Virus record (IMG/VR): IMGVR_UViG_3300033233_000043
Span: 1 to 59,750 of that record
Strand: one strand, 5' to 3'
DNA length: 59,750 bases
From: a virus
Each line of letters begins with the position of its first letter. Position 1 is the first letter of the stretch. Below are positions 27,811 through 35,250 of this stretch, piece by piece. The notes beneath the pieces were generated by a model, which saw nothing but the letters and a program-made list of their open reading frames with translations, searched no databases and was not told the origin of the DNA. The translations under genes and the position numbers were made by a program.

Positions 27811-28299
27811 CTAGTAAACTAATATACAACGGTCCATTCGCATTGTAGCTGTAATACTTGCTAAAGCGTCTGTATTATAAGCCAATGAGTCAAAGTTAAC
27901 ATCCGATAAGAATGTTCCCTCTAAAATCCATTTCTCAACAACAACACCAGTTGGGTCTAACATTTCTAAATCGACGTTCTTTTTATATCCCGCAGCATAA
28001 CCCATACGACCTGTTACTGATTCAGCACATAGACGTACCCACTCCATAAGAGCTTGAGACGCAGACGGACCAATAGGGTCACGGAATTTAACGTTAAGAG
28101 TTCCCCAAGTAAAACGACCTGCAACATAGGTTGAAGTGTTTAAGAAGGGAATCTCAACAGGGTTTATAGTTATATGTGGTCTTGACGTAGATTCAACGAA
28201 CCATTCGTTAATACCCAATGTTGTTGGGAACCGAAGAATGAACCTGTTTTGTCTTTTTGGTTCATACGGTATCGGCATTTTCATCAATAAATCAGCCAT
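27811..28299 (-). CDS. Tail tube protein, T4 gp19-like
   Basis: A 162-residue protein (T4 gp19: 163 aa) that stacks as hexamers to form the inner tube. It shows the usual order: N-terminal RFILRFPTTLGINEWFVEST, VEIPFLNTSTYVAGRFTWG, the LNVKFRDPIGPSASQALMEW segment and a C-terminal FLSDVNFDSLAYNTDALASI. The leader is rich in AAAGAAAGAAA and a TATTTAT motif lies about 40 bases upstream, consistent with its own strong transcript. The HAD phosphatase gene separates it from the sheath gene. Confidence 0.9.
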   Translation of the reverse strand: MADLLMKMPIPYEPKRQNRFILRFPTTLGINEWFVESTSRPHITINPVEIPFLNTSTYVAGRFTWGTLNVKFRDPIGPSASQALMEWVRLCAESVTGRMGYAAGYKKNVDLEMLDPTGVVVEKWILEGTFLSDVNFDSLAYNTDALASITATMRMDRCILVY

Positions 28300-28340
28300 T
28301 TTCTTTCTTTTTTTGTTATTTTGTGTTTATTTTGTTTTCT

Positions 28341-28347
28341 ATAAATA
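28341..28347 (-). promoter_or_regulatory. TATTTAT motif upstream of the tail tube gene
   Basis: Coding-strand GGGATATTTATAGAAAAC, 41 bases before the ATG in the 125-base gap after the HAD gene. No separate gene with a start codon is visible in that gap. Confidence 0.45.
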
Positions 28348-28424
28348 TCCCCAAATAAATTTTTTATCTTTACTTTCAAGATTTAAAAAATTATTCTTAG
28401 CATATAAGTATCTAGTTTTATTTA

Positions 28425-29246
28425 TTAATATTCTTTTTTAATTCCTCCTGCAGTAGAATAAGTCTTAATTATATTATCTGGCTCATTTTCAAAATGACTT
28501 TTAACTTTTTCCACATTTCTTAAATCATCATCTGAAAAACCAATTATAGGTAAAAAGTTATTAGTTATTTTATTCTTTAAATACGCTTTCTTCTTAATTT
28601 GTTCAGAAACTTCTTTAATATACTGAACAAATTCTTTTAAAGCTTTAATTTTTCCTTCTTCGGGATTTGTTGCCGAGCCTTCCCCATAACTCACAGGATA
28701 AAATCTACAAAGGTCTAAATATTCACGAATTATTTCACGTTTATTTAAATCACCCTCATCGGCAATGTGTCGAAATTTTTCTAAGTTCTTAACTAACTCA
28801 TCTGAATTAATCCCGTTTTTATTTGAAACAATTAGGTTGTAAACCGCCTCTTTAATTACCGAAGGGGTGTGACCTCTAGCGGTAACGATAGAAAAAATAG
28901 ACCCGTTATTTAACGCCTCCACAAAATCAGGCCAAGCAGGACCTTGTTTAGCTAACATTGAGTCAACAATAAATTGTTTATCTCCATCAACCCCAAAATA
29001 TTTAAATGGTTCATCACTAAACCCTACAATAGTATGTCCTTCATATTCAAACGGTTCCTCACCTATGTCTGTTCTATATTCCGCAAAATCCTCAGTTGAC
29101 ATACCAAAATTATTACCGTCCTCATCTTTTAAGATAATCTTAGTTGGCATTATCAGTATGTTGTCATCCCAATCAAATGAATAGTATTTCATGTCAGGTG
29201 TTCCCTCTTCATCAATACCTTCTACTATTCTTTTTCTATTTATCAT
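28425..29246 (-). CDS. HAD-superfamily phosphatase-like protein
   Basis: About 273 residues from ATG 29246 (MINRKRIVEG); an upstream TTG at 29267 is possible but lies in a hairpin. HAD motifs: motif I YYSFDWDDNILI (D-x-D), motif II FSIVTARGH, a candidate lysine motif (LNKREIIREYL) and motif IV PIIGFSDDDLRN. Together they suggest an active phosphoaspartate phosphatase or nucleotidase. Between motifs lies a cap region. Its place between sheath and tube genes is odd for an enzyme; it may process nucleotides or a virion substrate. No signal peptide. The family is likely, the substrate unknown. Confidence 0.7.
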   Translation of the reverse strand: MINRKRIVEGIDEEGTPDMKYYSFDWDDNILIMPTKIILKDEDGNNFGMSTEDFAEYRTDIGEEPFEYEGHTIVGFSDEPFKYFGVDGDKQFIVDSMLAKQGPAWPDFVEALNNGSIFSIVTARGHTPSVIKEAVYNLIVSNKNGINSDELVKNLEKFRHIADEGDLNKREIIREYLDLCRFYPVSYGEGSATNPEEGKIKALKEFVQYIKEVSEQIKKKAYLKNKITNNFLPIIGFSDDDLRNVEKVKSHFENEPDNIIKTYSTAGGIKKEY

Positions 29247-29261
29247 TTTCACTATTTGGCT

Positions 29262-29292
29262 AAACAAGCCGAGGTTTTATGTCGACTTGTTT
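29262..29292 (-). other. Hairpin between the sheath and HAD genes
   Basis: Minus-strand arms AAACAAGTCGA and TCGGCTTGTTT (11 pairs with one G-U) and a nine-base loop, 11 bases after the sheath stop. There is no U-tract on the minus strand; on the plus strand the following bases are T-rich (GTTATTTTATTTTA). It may be an RNA-processing or attenuation hairpin rather than a terminator. Confidence 0.4.
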
Positions 29293-29303
29293 GTTATTTT
29301 ATT

Positions 29304-32300
29304 TTAGATGTTCTCAAAAGATGCACCTGTTGGAGTAATATAGAACGTAATGTCTATAAATTCTAACGACTTTGTAGGTTTAACGTAGATTTTACCCGTC
29401 ATTTGATTTCTATCTAAGTCAGCAGCATCTGAAGAAACTGTTACACGGAAATCGTATAAACCTCTGTCTCTTCTGATTGCGTCTAATATAGGGTTAACCG
29501 CATCTAAGAAATCTTGTCTTACTTTTTGGTCGTTTTGTTCAAACAGTAATCTTACAGATACCGCAGAAATTAATTTACGAGCTTGAAGTAATAATCTTCT
29601 TACGTTAATTCTATCAAGAGCTGATTGTCTAACTTGTAGTGTTTTATTACCCCAAATTACAGTTCCAACATCAGAGAAGGTTGCAATTGGGTTAAGACGA
29701 CCTTGATATAAAGTATCTCTATCCTCTTGTGTTAACTTCTTACGTGCTTTAATAGCATTTACAATACCTCTTGTGTAACCCGCCGCAGCAAACCAAGGGA
29801 ATGCTATGTTATCTGTTAAAGCTAAGTTTCTTGTAACCTCAGCAGTTGCAGGTAGATAGATTTGTGTGTTGTTTACAGTATCTCTTGTTAATACCCATGG
29901 GTAGTAAGTTGCGGTATAGTTAGAGTCTATTCCTGCAGTGTCTAAATTATCAACAGCTTCTTGTGGATAAATTAAATCCTGCGTATTAGTTGTTGTTGGA
30001 ACAAACATGTTGAAGTCAGGAGTTGTACAAACATAAAGTGAGTCAGCTCTATCATTTTCAATCATATCAACCGCACTTCCAACTAAGTCAGAATGATTTA
30101 CATAATCGACACCAGGTGTAACAAATAAATTAATATTAACCGCTTCAGGATTAATAAAAGTTTTTTGTCCTAATAAGTAAGCGTAGTAATCGGTGTTAGC
30201 GTAACCTTGTGTATTATCTCCAACCGTAATTTGTTTAAATGCTCCCCAACCTGTCGCCGTAGGATATTTGATTGATGGACATGAACCTTTTAAATAACCA
30301 TTTCTACCTAATACGAATCTATCACTGTTTGTTCTATGTTCTCTATAGATATCCCATCCGTCAAATCCTCCTTGTACTAAGAATGAGAACTTACGAGCAA
30401 AAATTCTGTAGTAAGGGTTAGCTTCTGTATCAGGGTCTTTAGTAAACGGTGCACTACCACAATAGAATGCTGGGGTTCCACTTGTTACAAATGCATTAGG
30501 TATAGTAATACCACTTGCATCAATATCCATATGGAATCCTCTACTTCTAAAGTTCCAATCTTCACCCGTAGAATCACCACAAATATCTAAAGGAAGTTGT
30601 TTACCTTTGTAATAGTAGTAATCAACGTCAATACCTATAGTATCAGAAATACCTAAATAAGTTCTACGTACATTATCTCCATTACTTCTTGTAATATCGT
30701 CAGCTCCTGAAGATAAACCAAATGGTGGATTATATATTACCTCACCTGGAAAATCATATTTTTGTTTAATAATTGGGAATGGAGGTCTAACACCCGCATA
30801 TTCTCTAAAATTAAATCCTAAGAATCCACAAGGTAATGCGTCAATTGGTGCGTCTTCATTAAGTTCAATCATAACGTATTTAGAATTCAATTCATACTCA
30901 CCGTCAATAGTACCAATTTTCTTCGCAATGAACGCATTATCATTAGGGTCCATATTACAGTTAGTGAATTTTTCAATAACAACTGGACTTGAGTCCGAAT
31001 CAAAGAAATCTCTAACTAATACGTCAAATGTTCCATTGTTAAATGAAATGTTTGCTATTGAAATTTTAACCTCCGTATTAGCCGCCTCACCATCAGCAAT
31101 TGTTGTAAATTTAAATAAGTTGTAAACTTTGTTACCTCTTAATTCCGATACTACCCACGGTGATGTTGGTGATTGATATTGTTCTAAATACCAAGCGATT
31201 GATGTAGGGTCAGAACCTTGTCTTGCGTTAGGTAAAGCTGTTAAGTTACAACTTAAACCTCTAATAAACCCTTTTCTCCATCCGTAGTTTAATAAAGCTT
31301 GAAATCTTTCTTCAACAAATAAAGGAACTACTGTTCTTGGTTTTGCAAAGTTAGATGAACCAAATACTTTTGGTAAATACTTAGGGTCAGAATTTTGGAA
31401 TGATGTTTCAAAGAAATACGTGTTACCATCTTTATTTGTAATATTAATACCAAATGTCGCATATGGGTTTTTAGTTACACCTGAATATGCACCCAAACAA
31501 TCCATAGTTACATCTGTTAATCCGCTAACCTCATAAACAGGTCCATCATCTGTTGAGTATGTTGCCAAACCTCTTGAACGAAGTGTTGCTATTACTAAAT
31601 CATCATAGTCAGTAAACGCAGTTCCTGAAAACACATAAATTCTACCAATTAAAGTTCCTGTATAACAATTAACAGGTGCTGCAGTTGTTGTAGTTGTTGT
31701 TGATATTGGGGTTGGTGTAATACAAGGATTTGTTGTTGTTGTTGTTGTAGTTCCTGGTAATGTTGTTGTCGTTGTTATAACAGGTGGTGTTAAAGTCAAA
31801 CCTGTGACAATAGACCAAAATGAATATCCACTATATGCCGCACTACCAAGATTATCAAATAAACTATAATACCAAGGGTCATTTTGTGGTGCCGCGTAAT
31901 CAATAAGGTTAGCGTCAACATTATTAACACCATATACATTTGTTTCTGCAGTAAAGATAGGACTAAACGCTTCGTAAGTTTCTCCTGAAATTGGTCCGTA
32001 ATAATAAATAGATGTGGTTTCTCCGGACGGTACGTTTAGAATATCAAAAATTTGGTTAGTCATGTTTGTACGAACAGTTGATAAACTTCCGTCAAACAAT
32101 TCGTAAGGAATGTCTAATTTTTCAGCAATTTCTGCTGGAATTTGTGTTGGGTTAATAAATGATATTGAACCAAAACTGTTATTACAACCTGAGAAATCAA
32201 TTGCAAAGTCAACTACTTTATAATCAACACATGTGTCAATACAGTTAACCGTAGTAGCGCTTTCACAATAGAAATCTACTGTTGCTGGGTCTACGTTTGC

Positions 32301-32639
32301 TTTAGTTGTTATTGTCCATGATGGACCCGCATCATACCCTGATAAACCTAATATTCTTGTAACAAACAATTGGTTAGATTGTTGTAAATAAGATTTAGCG
32401 ATATAAGCCGCTTCATATTTTGGTATTTGAGTATTTATGAATTTTTCGGGAGAACTTCCCCCAAAGTAAGTTGAGAATTCGTCGAAGTTTGTAATAAAAA
32501 TAGGTTCGAAGGCTGGACCTTTTAATGTCTCCCCTACAATACCTAGTGTAGTAACCCCTACACTCTGTGCTACGAAACTTAAATCGACTTCAGAAGTATA
32601 CACTCCAGGTGATACAAATACTTTACTGTTTGTTGCCAT
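29304..32639 (-). CDS. Tail sheath protein, T4 gp18-like, with large Thr-rich insertion
   Basis: An 1111-residue sheath protein, much longer than T4 gp18 (659 aa). The N-terminus (KVFVSPGVYTSEVDLSFVAQ) and C-terminus (RQSALDRINVRRLLLQARKL, then KIYVKPTKSLEFIDITFYIT) are the sheath domains that give the handshake contacts between rings. Between them lie inserts on the sheath exterior: near residues 285-320 a Thr-rich stretch (TTTTTLPGTTTTTTT, PISTTTTTTAAP), then a domain with CYTGTLIGRIYVF and YSGVTKNPYATFGI, then a longer variable region. The Thr-rich stretches are potential O-glycosylation targets. A TATTTAT motif lies 35 bases upstream. Very confident of function. Confidence 0.9.
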   Translation of the reverse strand: MATNSKVFVSPGVYTSEVDLSFVAQSVGVTTLGIVGETLKGPAFEPIFITNFDEFSTYFGGSSPEKFINTQIPKYEAAYIAKSYLQQSNQLFVTRILGLSGYDAGPSWTITTKANVDPATVDFYCESATTVNCIDTCVDYKVVDFAIDFSGCNNSFGSISFINPTQIPAEIAEKLDIPYELFDGSLSTVRTNMTNQIFDILNVPSGETTSIYYYGPISGETYEAFSPIFTAETNVYGVNNVDANLIDYAAPQNDPWYYSLFDNLGSAAYSGYSFWSIVTGLTLTPPVITTTTTLPGTTTTTTTNPCITPTPISTTTTTTAAPVNCYTGTLIGRIYVFSGTAFTDYDDLVIATLRSRGLATYSTDDGPVYEVSGLTDVTMDCLGAYSGVTKNPYATFGINITNKDGNTYFFETSFQNSDPKYLPKVFGSSNFAKPRTVVPLFVEERFQALLNYGWRKGFIRGLSCNLTALPNARQGSDPTSIAWYLEQYQSPTSPWVVSELRGNKVYNLFKFTTIADGEAANTEVKISIANISFNNGTFDVLVRDFFDSDSSPVVIEKFTNCNMDPNDNAFIAKKIGTIDGEYELNSKYVMIELNEDAPIDALPCGFLGFNFREYAGVRPPFPIIKQKYDFPGEVIYNPPFGLSSGADDITRSNGDNVRRTYLGISDTIGIDVDYYYYKGKQLPLDICGDSTGEDWNFRSRGFHMDIDASGITIPNAFVTSGTPAFYCGSAPFTKDPDTEANPYYRIFARKFSFLVQGGFDGWDIYREHRTNSDRFVLGRNGYLKGSCPSIKYPTATGWGAFKQITVGDNTQGYANTDYYAYLLGQKTFINPEAVNINLFVTPGVDYVNHSDLVGSAVDMIENDRADSLYVCTTPDFNMFVPTTTNTQDLIYPQEAVDNLDTAGIDSNYTATYYPWVLTRDTVNNTQIYLPATAEVTRNLALTDNIAFPWFAAAGYTRGIVNAIKARKKLTQEDRDTLYQGRLNPIATFSDVGTVIWGNKTLQVRQSALDRINVRRLLLQARKLISAVSVRLLFEQNDQKVRQDFLDAVNPILDAIRRDRGLYDFRVTVSSDAADLDRNQMTGKIYVKPTKSLEFIDITFYITPTGASFENI
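31683..31780 (-). repeat. ACA/ACT-type trinucleotide tract encoding Thr-rich linkers in the sheath
   Basis: Runs of GTT (ACA/ACT on the coding strand) give two poly-Thr stretches separated by NPCITPTPIS. Being trinucleotide, length changes stay in frame. Confidence 0.8.
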
Positions 32640-32674
32640 TAGTCTTGTGTTTTCTTAATTAATTTATTTTATTG

Positions 32675-32681
32675 ATAAATA
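32675..32681 (-). promoter_or_regulatory. TATTTAT motif upstream of the tail sheath gene
   Basis: Coding-strand TATAATATTTATCAATAAAA, 35 bases before the sheath ATG, in the divergent gap with the small rightward gene. Confidence 0.45.
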
Positions 32682-32718
32682 TTATAAAAAAAACCAAAAC
32701 ACTTTACTTTCCTATAAG

Positions 32719-32725
32719 TATTTAT
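32719..32725 (+). promoter_or_regulatory. TATTTAT motif upstream of the small rightward gene
   Basis: Plus-strand AAGTATTTATTATTAGGG, 34 bases before ATG 32760. It is on the same strand as its gene and opposite to the sheath copy 38 bases away. Confidence 0.35.
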
Positions 32726-32759
32726 TATTAGGGAGAATAAATTCTGCCTTTTTTCTACC

Positions 32760-32924
32760 ATGGATAACAACGAAAAAAAAATAAAGAATTTAAAAATATC
32801 GATTGAGGCTCATGATATCTTAAAGACCTATTGTGAAAAAAGAGGGATAAAGATGTATCGTTTCTTAGAAAGACTTATTGTTGAGAAATGTAAAGGAAAA
32901 CCCGATATATACGGAGAGAATTAA
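32760..32924 (+). CDS. Small ribbon-helix-helix-like protein
   Basis: A 54-residue frame (MDNNEKKIKNLKISIEAHDI) in the gap before the sheath gene and transcribed against it. A basic start, a strand KNLKISIEAHD, then helices LKTYCEKRGIKMYRFLERLI fit the ribbon-helix-helix DNA-binding fold. It could regulate the divergent sheath gene, but that is speculation. Its TAA stop shares the TTAA sequence with the stop of the 344-residue gene on the other strand (overlap of 4 bases). Confidence 0.55.
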   Translation: MDNNEKKIKNLKISIEAHDILKTYCEKRGIKMYRFLERLIVEKCKGKPDIYGEN

Positions 32925-33955
32925 ACCAATAGATTATTGAGCTTAATTATACTGTCTTTTGTGTCATCATTTTTAACAATAATTAATTTAAGAGTGTCGT
33001 TAGTGTTTATTTGAATTTGTTCAATATCAGAGCCATAATAGTCGTTATTAATGTACACCTCAAACGATTCAACATTATCGGTTTCACCTAAATTTAGGTC
33101 AACAGTATAATCAAAAATTTGTGTAATAATATTATTTCCAACGATAAATAAAACATCTAAAGTTGTACTTGCGGGGTTTGAAAGTTTTTTTGGTTGTTTT
33201 CTTGTTGTCTGTGTTTCAAACTCAACAACTTGTAATACTCTTGAAATTGCTGGAGAAACTTCAAACTCATCTTCATCAATTAAAAAACCAAGTAATATAA
33301 ATTCATAACTTTGTACATAATATTTTCTTTTTTCCAAATCAAATACCGATTCATCACTAATATTACCCATTACTATTGGAATATAATGTCCTTTAATCAC
33401 AGTATAGGCTTGTTTTGACGCAAACATCTCAATTACATTTTTATTGAAACTGTTTAGTTCTCTCATTCTATTACATACTATCTTAACATTATATGTTATA
33501 TCAACAGGTACAGGTTGTGGTATTTTATAAATGTCCGCTCCGTGTCTTTGTCCGTCCCAAGTAGGTACTTGTGCATAGAAATATTGTTTTCTATTAGGAA
33601 TATTGTATAGTGTTGCGGGATTAGTTCCAAACTTAACTTCAGGAATACGAACAACTGTTATGAATGGGGGCTCGACATTTTTATCAATATTTTGAATGTT
33701 CCAAGTTTCCGTGAATTGAGACCAATTCTGAGTTGTAACTAAAATATCAACCATAGGTATTACCTTTCCGTCAACAACAGTTTTTAAATCTGTTTTAACA
33801 AAATTTAAAAACCCACCGTCCAAGTCGGCATGTAATATTGATTTAGGGAGATAGGTACCATCCCTATTAATCTTATCAACCAATTCCTGTCTTCTAGGTA
33901 AAAGAGTTTTTGACTGTGTCAAAGGAATGTTTTTTTTAATTTTAGGTAATGGCAT
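32921..33955 (-). CDS. Probable tail-completion/neck structural protein
   Basis: A 344-residue protein upstream of the sheath gene in the tail module. It has no enzyme motifs. Regions such as NFVKTDLKTVVDGKVIPMVD, SQFTETWNIQNIDKNVEPPF and KYYVQSYEFILLGFLIDEDE look like a beta-rich structural subunit. In T4 the gene before the tail terminase-to-sheath block is gp15 (272 aa, sheath terminator), so a gp15-like role is possible, but the sequence evidence is thin. It lies one base after the 145-residue gene and ends in a shared TTAA with a convergent small gene. Confidence 0.5.
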   Translation of the reverse strand: MPLPKIKKNIPLTQSKTLLPRRQELVDKINRDGTYLPKSILHADLDGGFLNFVKTDLKTVVDGKVIPMVDILVTTQNWSQFTETWNIQNIDKNVEPPFITVVRIPEVKFGTNPATLYNIPNRKQYFYAQVPTWDGQRHGADIYKIPQPVPVDITYNVKIVCNRMRELNSFNKNVIEMFASKQAYTVIKGHYIPIVMGNISDESVFDLEKRKYYVQSYEFILLGFLIDEDEFEVSPAISRVLQVVEFETQTTRKQPKKLSNPASTTLDVLFIVGNNIITQIFDYTVDLNLGETDNVESFEVYINNDYYGSDIEQIQINTNDTLKLIIVKNDDTKDSIIKLNNLLV

Positions 33956-33956
33956 T

Positions 33957-34394
33957 TTAATGTTTTTTTATTTTTTTTATTACGAATAATTTGTTTTTTA
34001 AATTAATCATATCAATTTCTTTTGTTTTGTATATTGGTTTTTTATTCGATTTATATACAAAACTATCATACTTGTAAGGGTTATACGTTATTACATTATC
34101 CGTTGGTTCTTTAGGAATATTTTTACATGGCGACTGACAATAATCAACTAAATCACCAATAACAAATGCGTGAACATTTTTTACCATTTCACGTCTAACT
34201 CGTTCTTTACCAACCTTTCTAACTCTAAACTCAACATCTTTTAATTTAACGTAATCGGCATGTAAAATAACTTTTGATTTATACGACACAGAAAAAGTAT
34301 GTTTGTGTAAATTATAATAAACCATAACTCTTTCACCTTTAAACTTATCCTCAGAATTATCATGGTCCTGTGTTTCTGTAATTAGTATTTTCAT
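33957..34394 (-). CDS. Conserved hypothetical phage protein
   Basis: A 145-residue protein. The part VMVYYNLHKHTFSVSYKSKV, ILHADYVKLKDVEFRVRKVG, KERVRREMVKNVHAFVIGDL belongs, as I recall it, to a small basic protein family present in many tailed phages but with no known function. The N-terminus (MKILITETQ) repeats that of the next gene upstream, and the start overlaps that gene's stop (ATGA). The C-terminus is Lys-rich. It is not a transmembrane protein. Confidence 0.65.
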   Translation of the reverse strand: MKILITETQDHDNSEDKFKGERVMVYYNLHKHTFSVSYKSKVILHADYVKLKDVEFRVRKVGKERVRREMVKNVHAFVIGDLVDYCQSPCKNIPKEPTDNVITYNPYKYDSFVYKSNKKPIYKTKEIDMINLKNKLFVIKKIKKH

Positions 34395-34687
34395 CTTTTT
34401 TTTAGGGCTTCTTTGAATCCTCTTTTTAGTTTATCGTTATACACTTCTGACATAATCATTAAAAAATCAAGTTTTTTATATTCAATATTAGGGTTTCTAC
34501 GTTTAAACATATCACTAACTCTTTGGGTTACCCAATTTTCATATACCCCAAAATTGTCAGGTCTATTACCTGGCCCACCACTTCTAATATCATTATTCAA
34601 ATGATGGATAACGTAATCAACAAGGTCACTTATTTCGTATACTCTTCTTAATACCTCCACTTGAGATTCTGTTATTATTATTTTCAT
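34391..34687 (-). CDS. Hypothetical small protein with MKIIITESQ leader
   Basis: A 98-residue protein (MKIIITESQVEVLRRVYEIS) with a helical N-terminus and a basic C-terminus (KRGFKEALKKR). Its first nine residues closely match those of the 145-residue protein downstream. It overlaps its neighbours by one and four bases, so it is translationally coupled in the 35.2-32.9 kb operon. No family recognised. Confidence 0.6.
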   Translation of the reverse strand: MKIIITESQVEVLRRVYEISDLVDYVIHHLNNDIRSGGPGNRPDNFGVYENWVTQRVSDMFKRRNPNIEYKKLDFLMIMSEVYNDKLKRGFKEALKKR

Positions 34688-35202
34688 TATAAACCTCTAA
34701 ATTCGTTATTAGTAACCGCTGACGCCATAATAGTTCTATAAAACGGTTTAAACCCTGCATACGTGTGTTTATTATCTGAGATGACTCTTCCGTCATTATT
34801 TACGGTATAATATCTAACTCTATCTTCTGTTTCATAGTAACCAATATAGTCACCATAACTAATATCAACACCTAACTCATCCAATTGTCTTTGGTAAACT
34901 GACACTTTAATATTACCCGGCTCAAATTGTTCTATTTTTGAATTACCTAAATATTTATTTTCAGGTGCCATAATTTGAACATACCCTTTAAACTCTATTG
35001 GTGGTAAAAATTTAATACCATCACTAACAGTTTCACCATAAACATCATCGGTTTTTGTTTTCAGTCTATCAATACGATAAAGAACTAATGTGAAGTTCAT
35101 ATCACCATATAACCATTCCTCCCCTATTGAAAGGTCTAAATTAAAATCTTCATCTCCAAAGAATTTCCCTATTCGAGTAATTGGTACTTTATTAGTTGAC
35201 AT
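34687..35202 (-). CDS. Probable neck or tail-completion structural protein
   Basis: A 171-residue, beta-rich protein (MSTNKVPITRIGKFFGDEDF; VYGETVSDGIKFLPPIEFKG; IGYYETEDRVRYYTVNNDGR) that begins the leftward operon ending in the sheath gene. The central VYGE(T)...I(K/Y)..PP(I)EF(K)GYVQI region recalls head-tail connector or neck proteins of T4-like phages such as gp14, but I cannot fix the identity. It diverges from the SNF2 helicase gene. A TATTTAT motif (35207-35213) sits four bases from the ATG. Confidence 0.5.
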   Translation of the reverse strand: MSTNKVPITRIGKFFGDEDFNLDLSIGEEWLYGDMNFTLVLYRIDRLKTKTDDVYGETVSDGIKFLPPIEFKGYVQIMAPENKYLGNSKIEQFEPGNIKVSVYQRQLDELGVDISYGDYIGYYETEDRVRYYTVNNDGRVISDNKHTYAGFKPFYRTIMASAVTNNEFRGL

Positions 35203-35250
35203 ATTGATAAATATTAAAAGATTACTTATTTTTAACTCAAACCAAATCTT

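Noticed and set aside
28330-28424. Short open minus frame (KTRYLYAKNNFLNLESKDKK) between the HAD and tube genes
   Set aside because: It has no start codon and follows an in-frame stop, so I count it as non-coding.
29247-29267. TTG start at 29267 for the HAD protein
   Set aside because: The seven extra codons lie in a hairpin arm and add no conserved residues; ATG 29246 is preferred.
31683-31780. Phase-variable simple repeat
   Set aside because: The unit is three bases, so slippage changes length but not frame; no on/off switching is expected.
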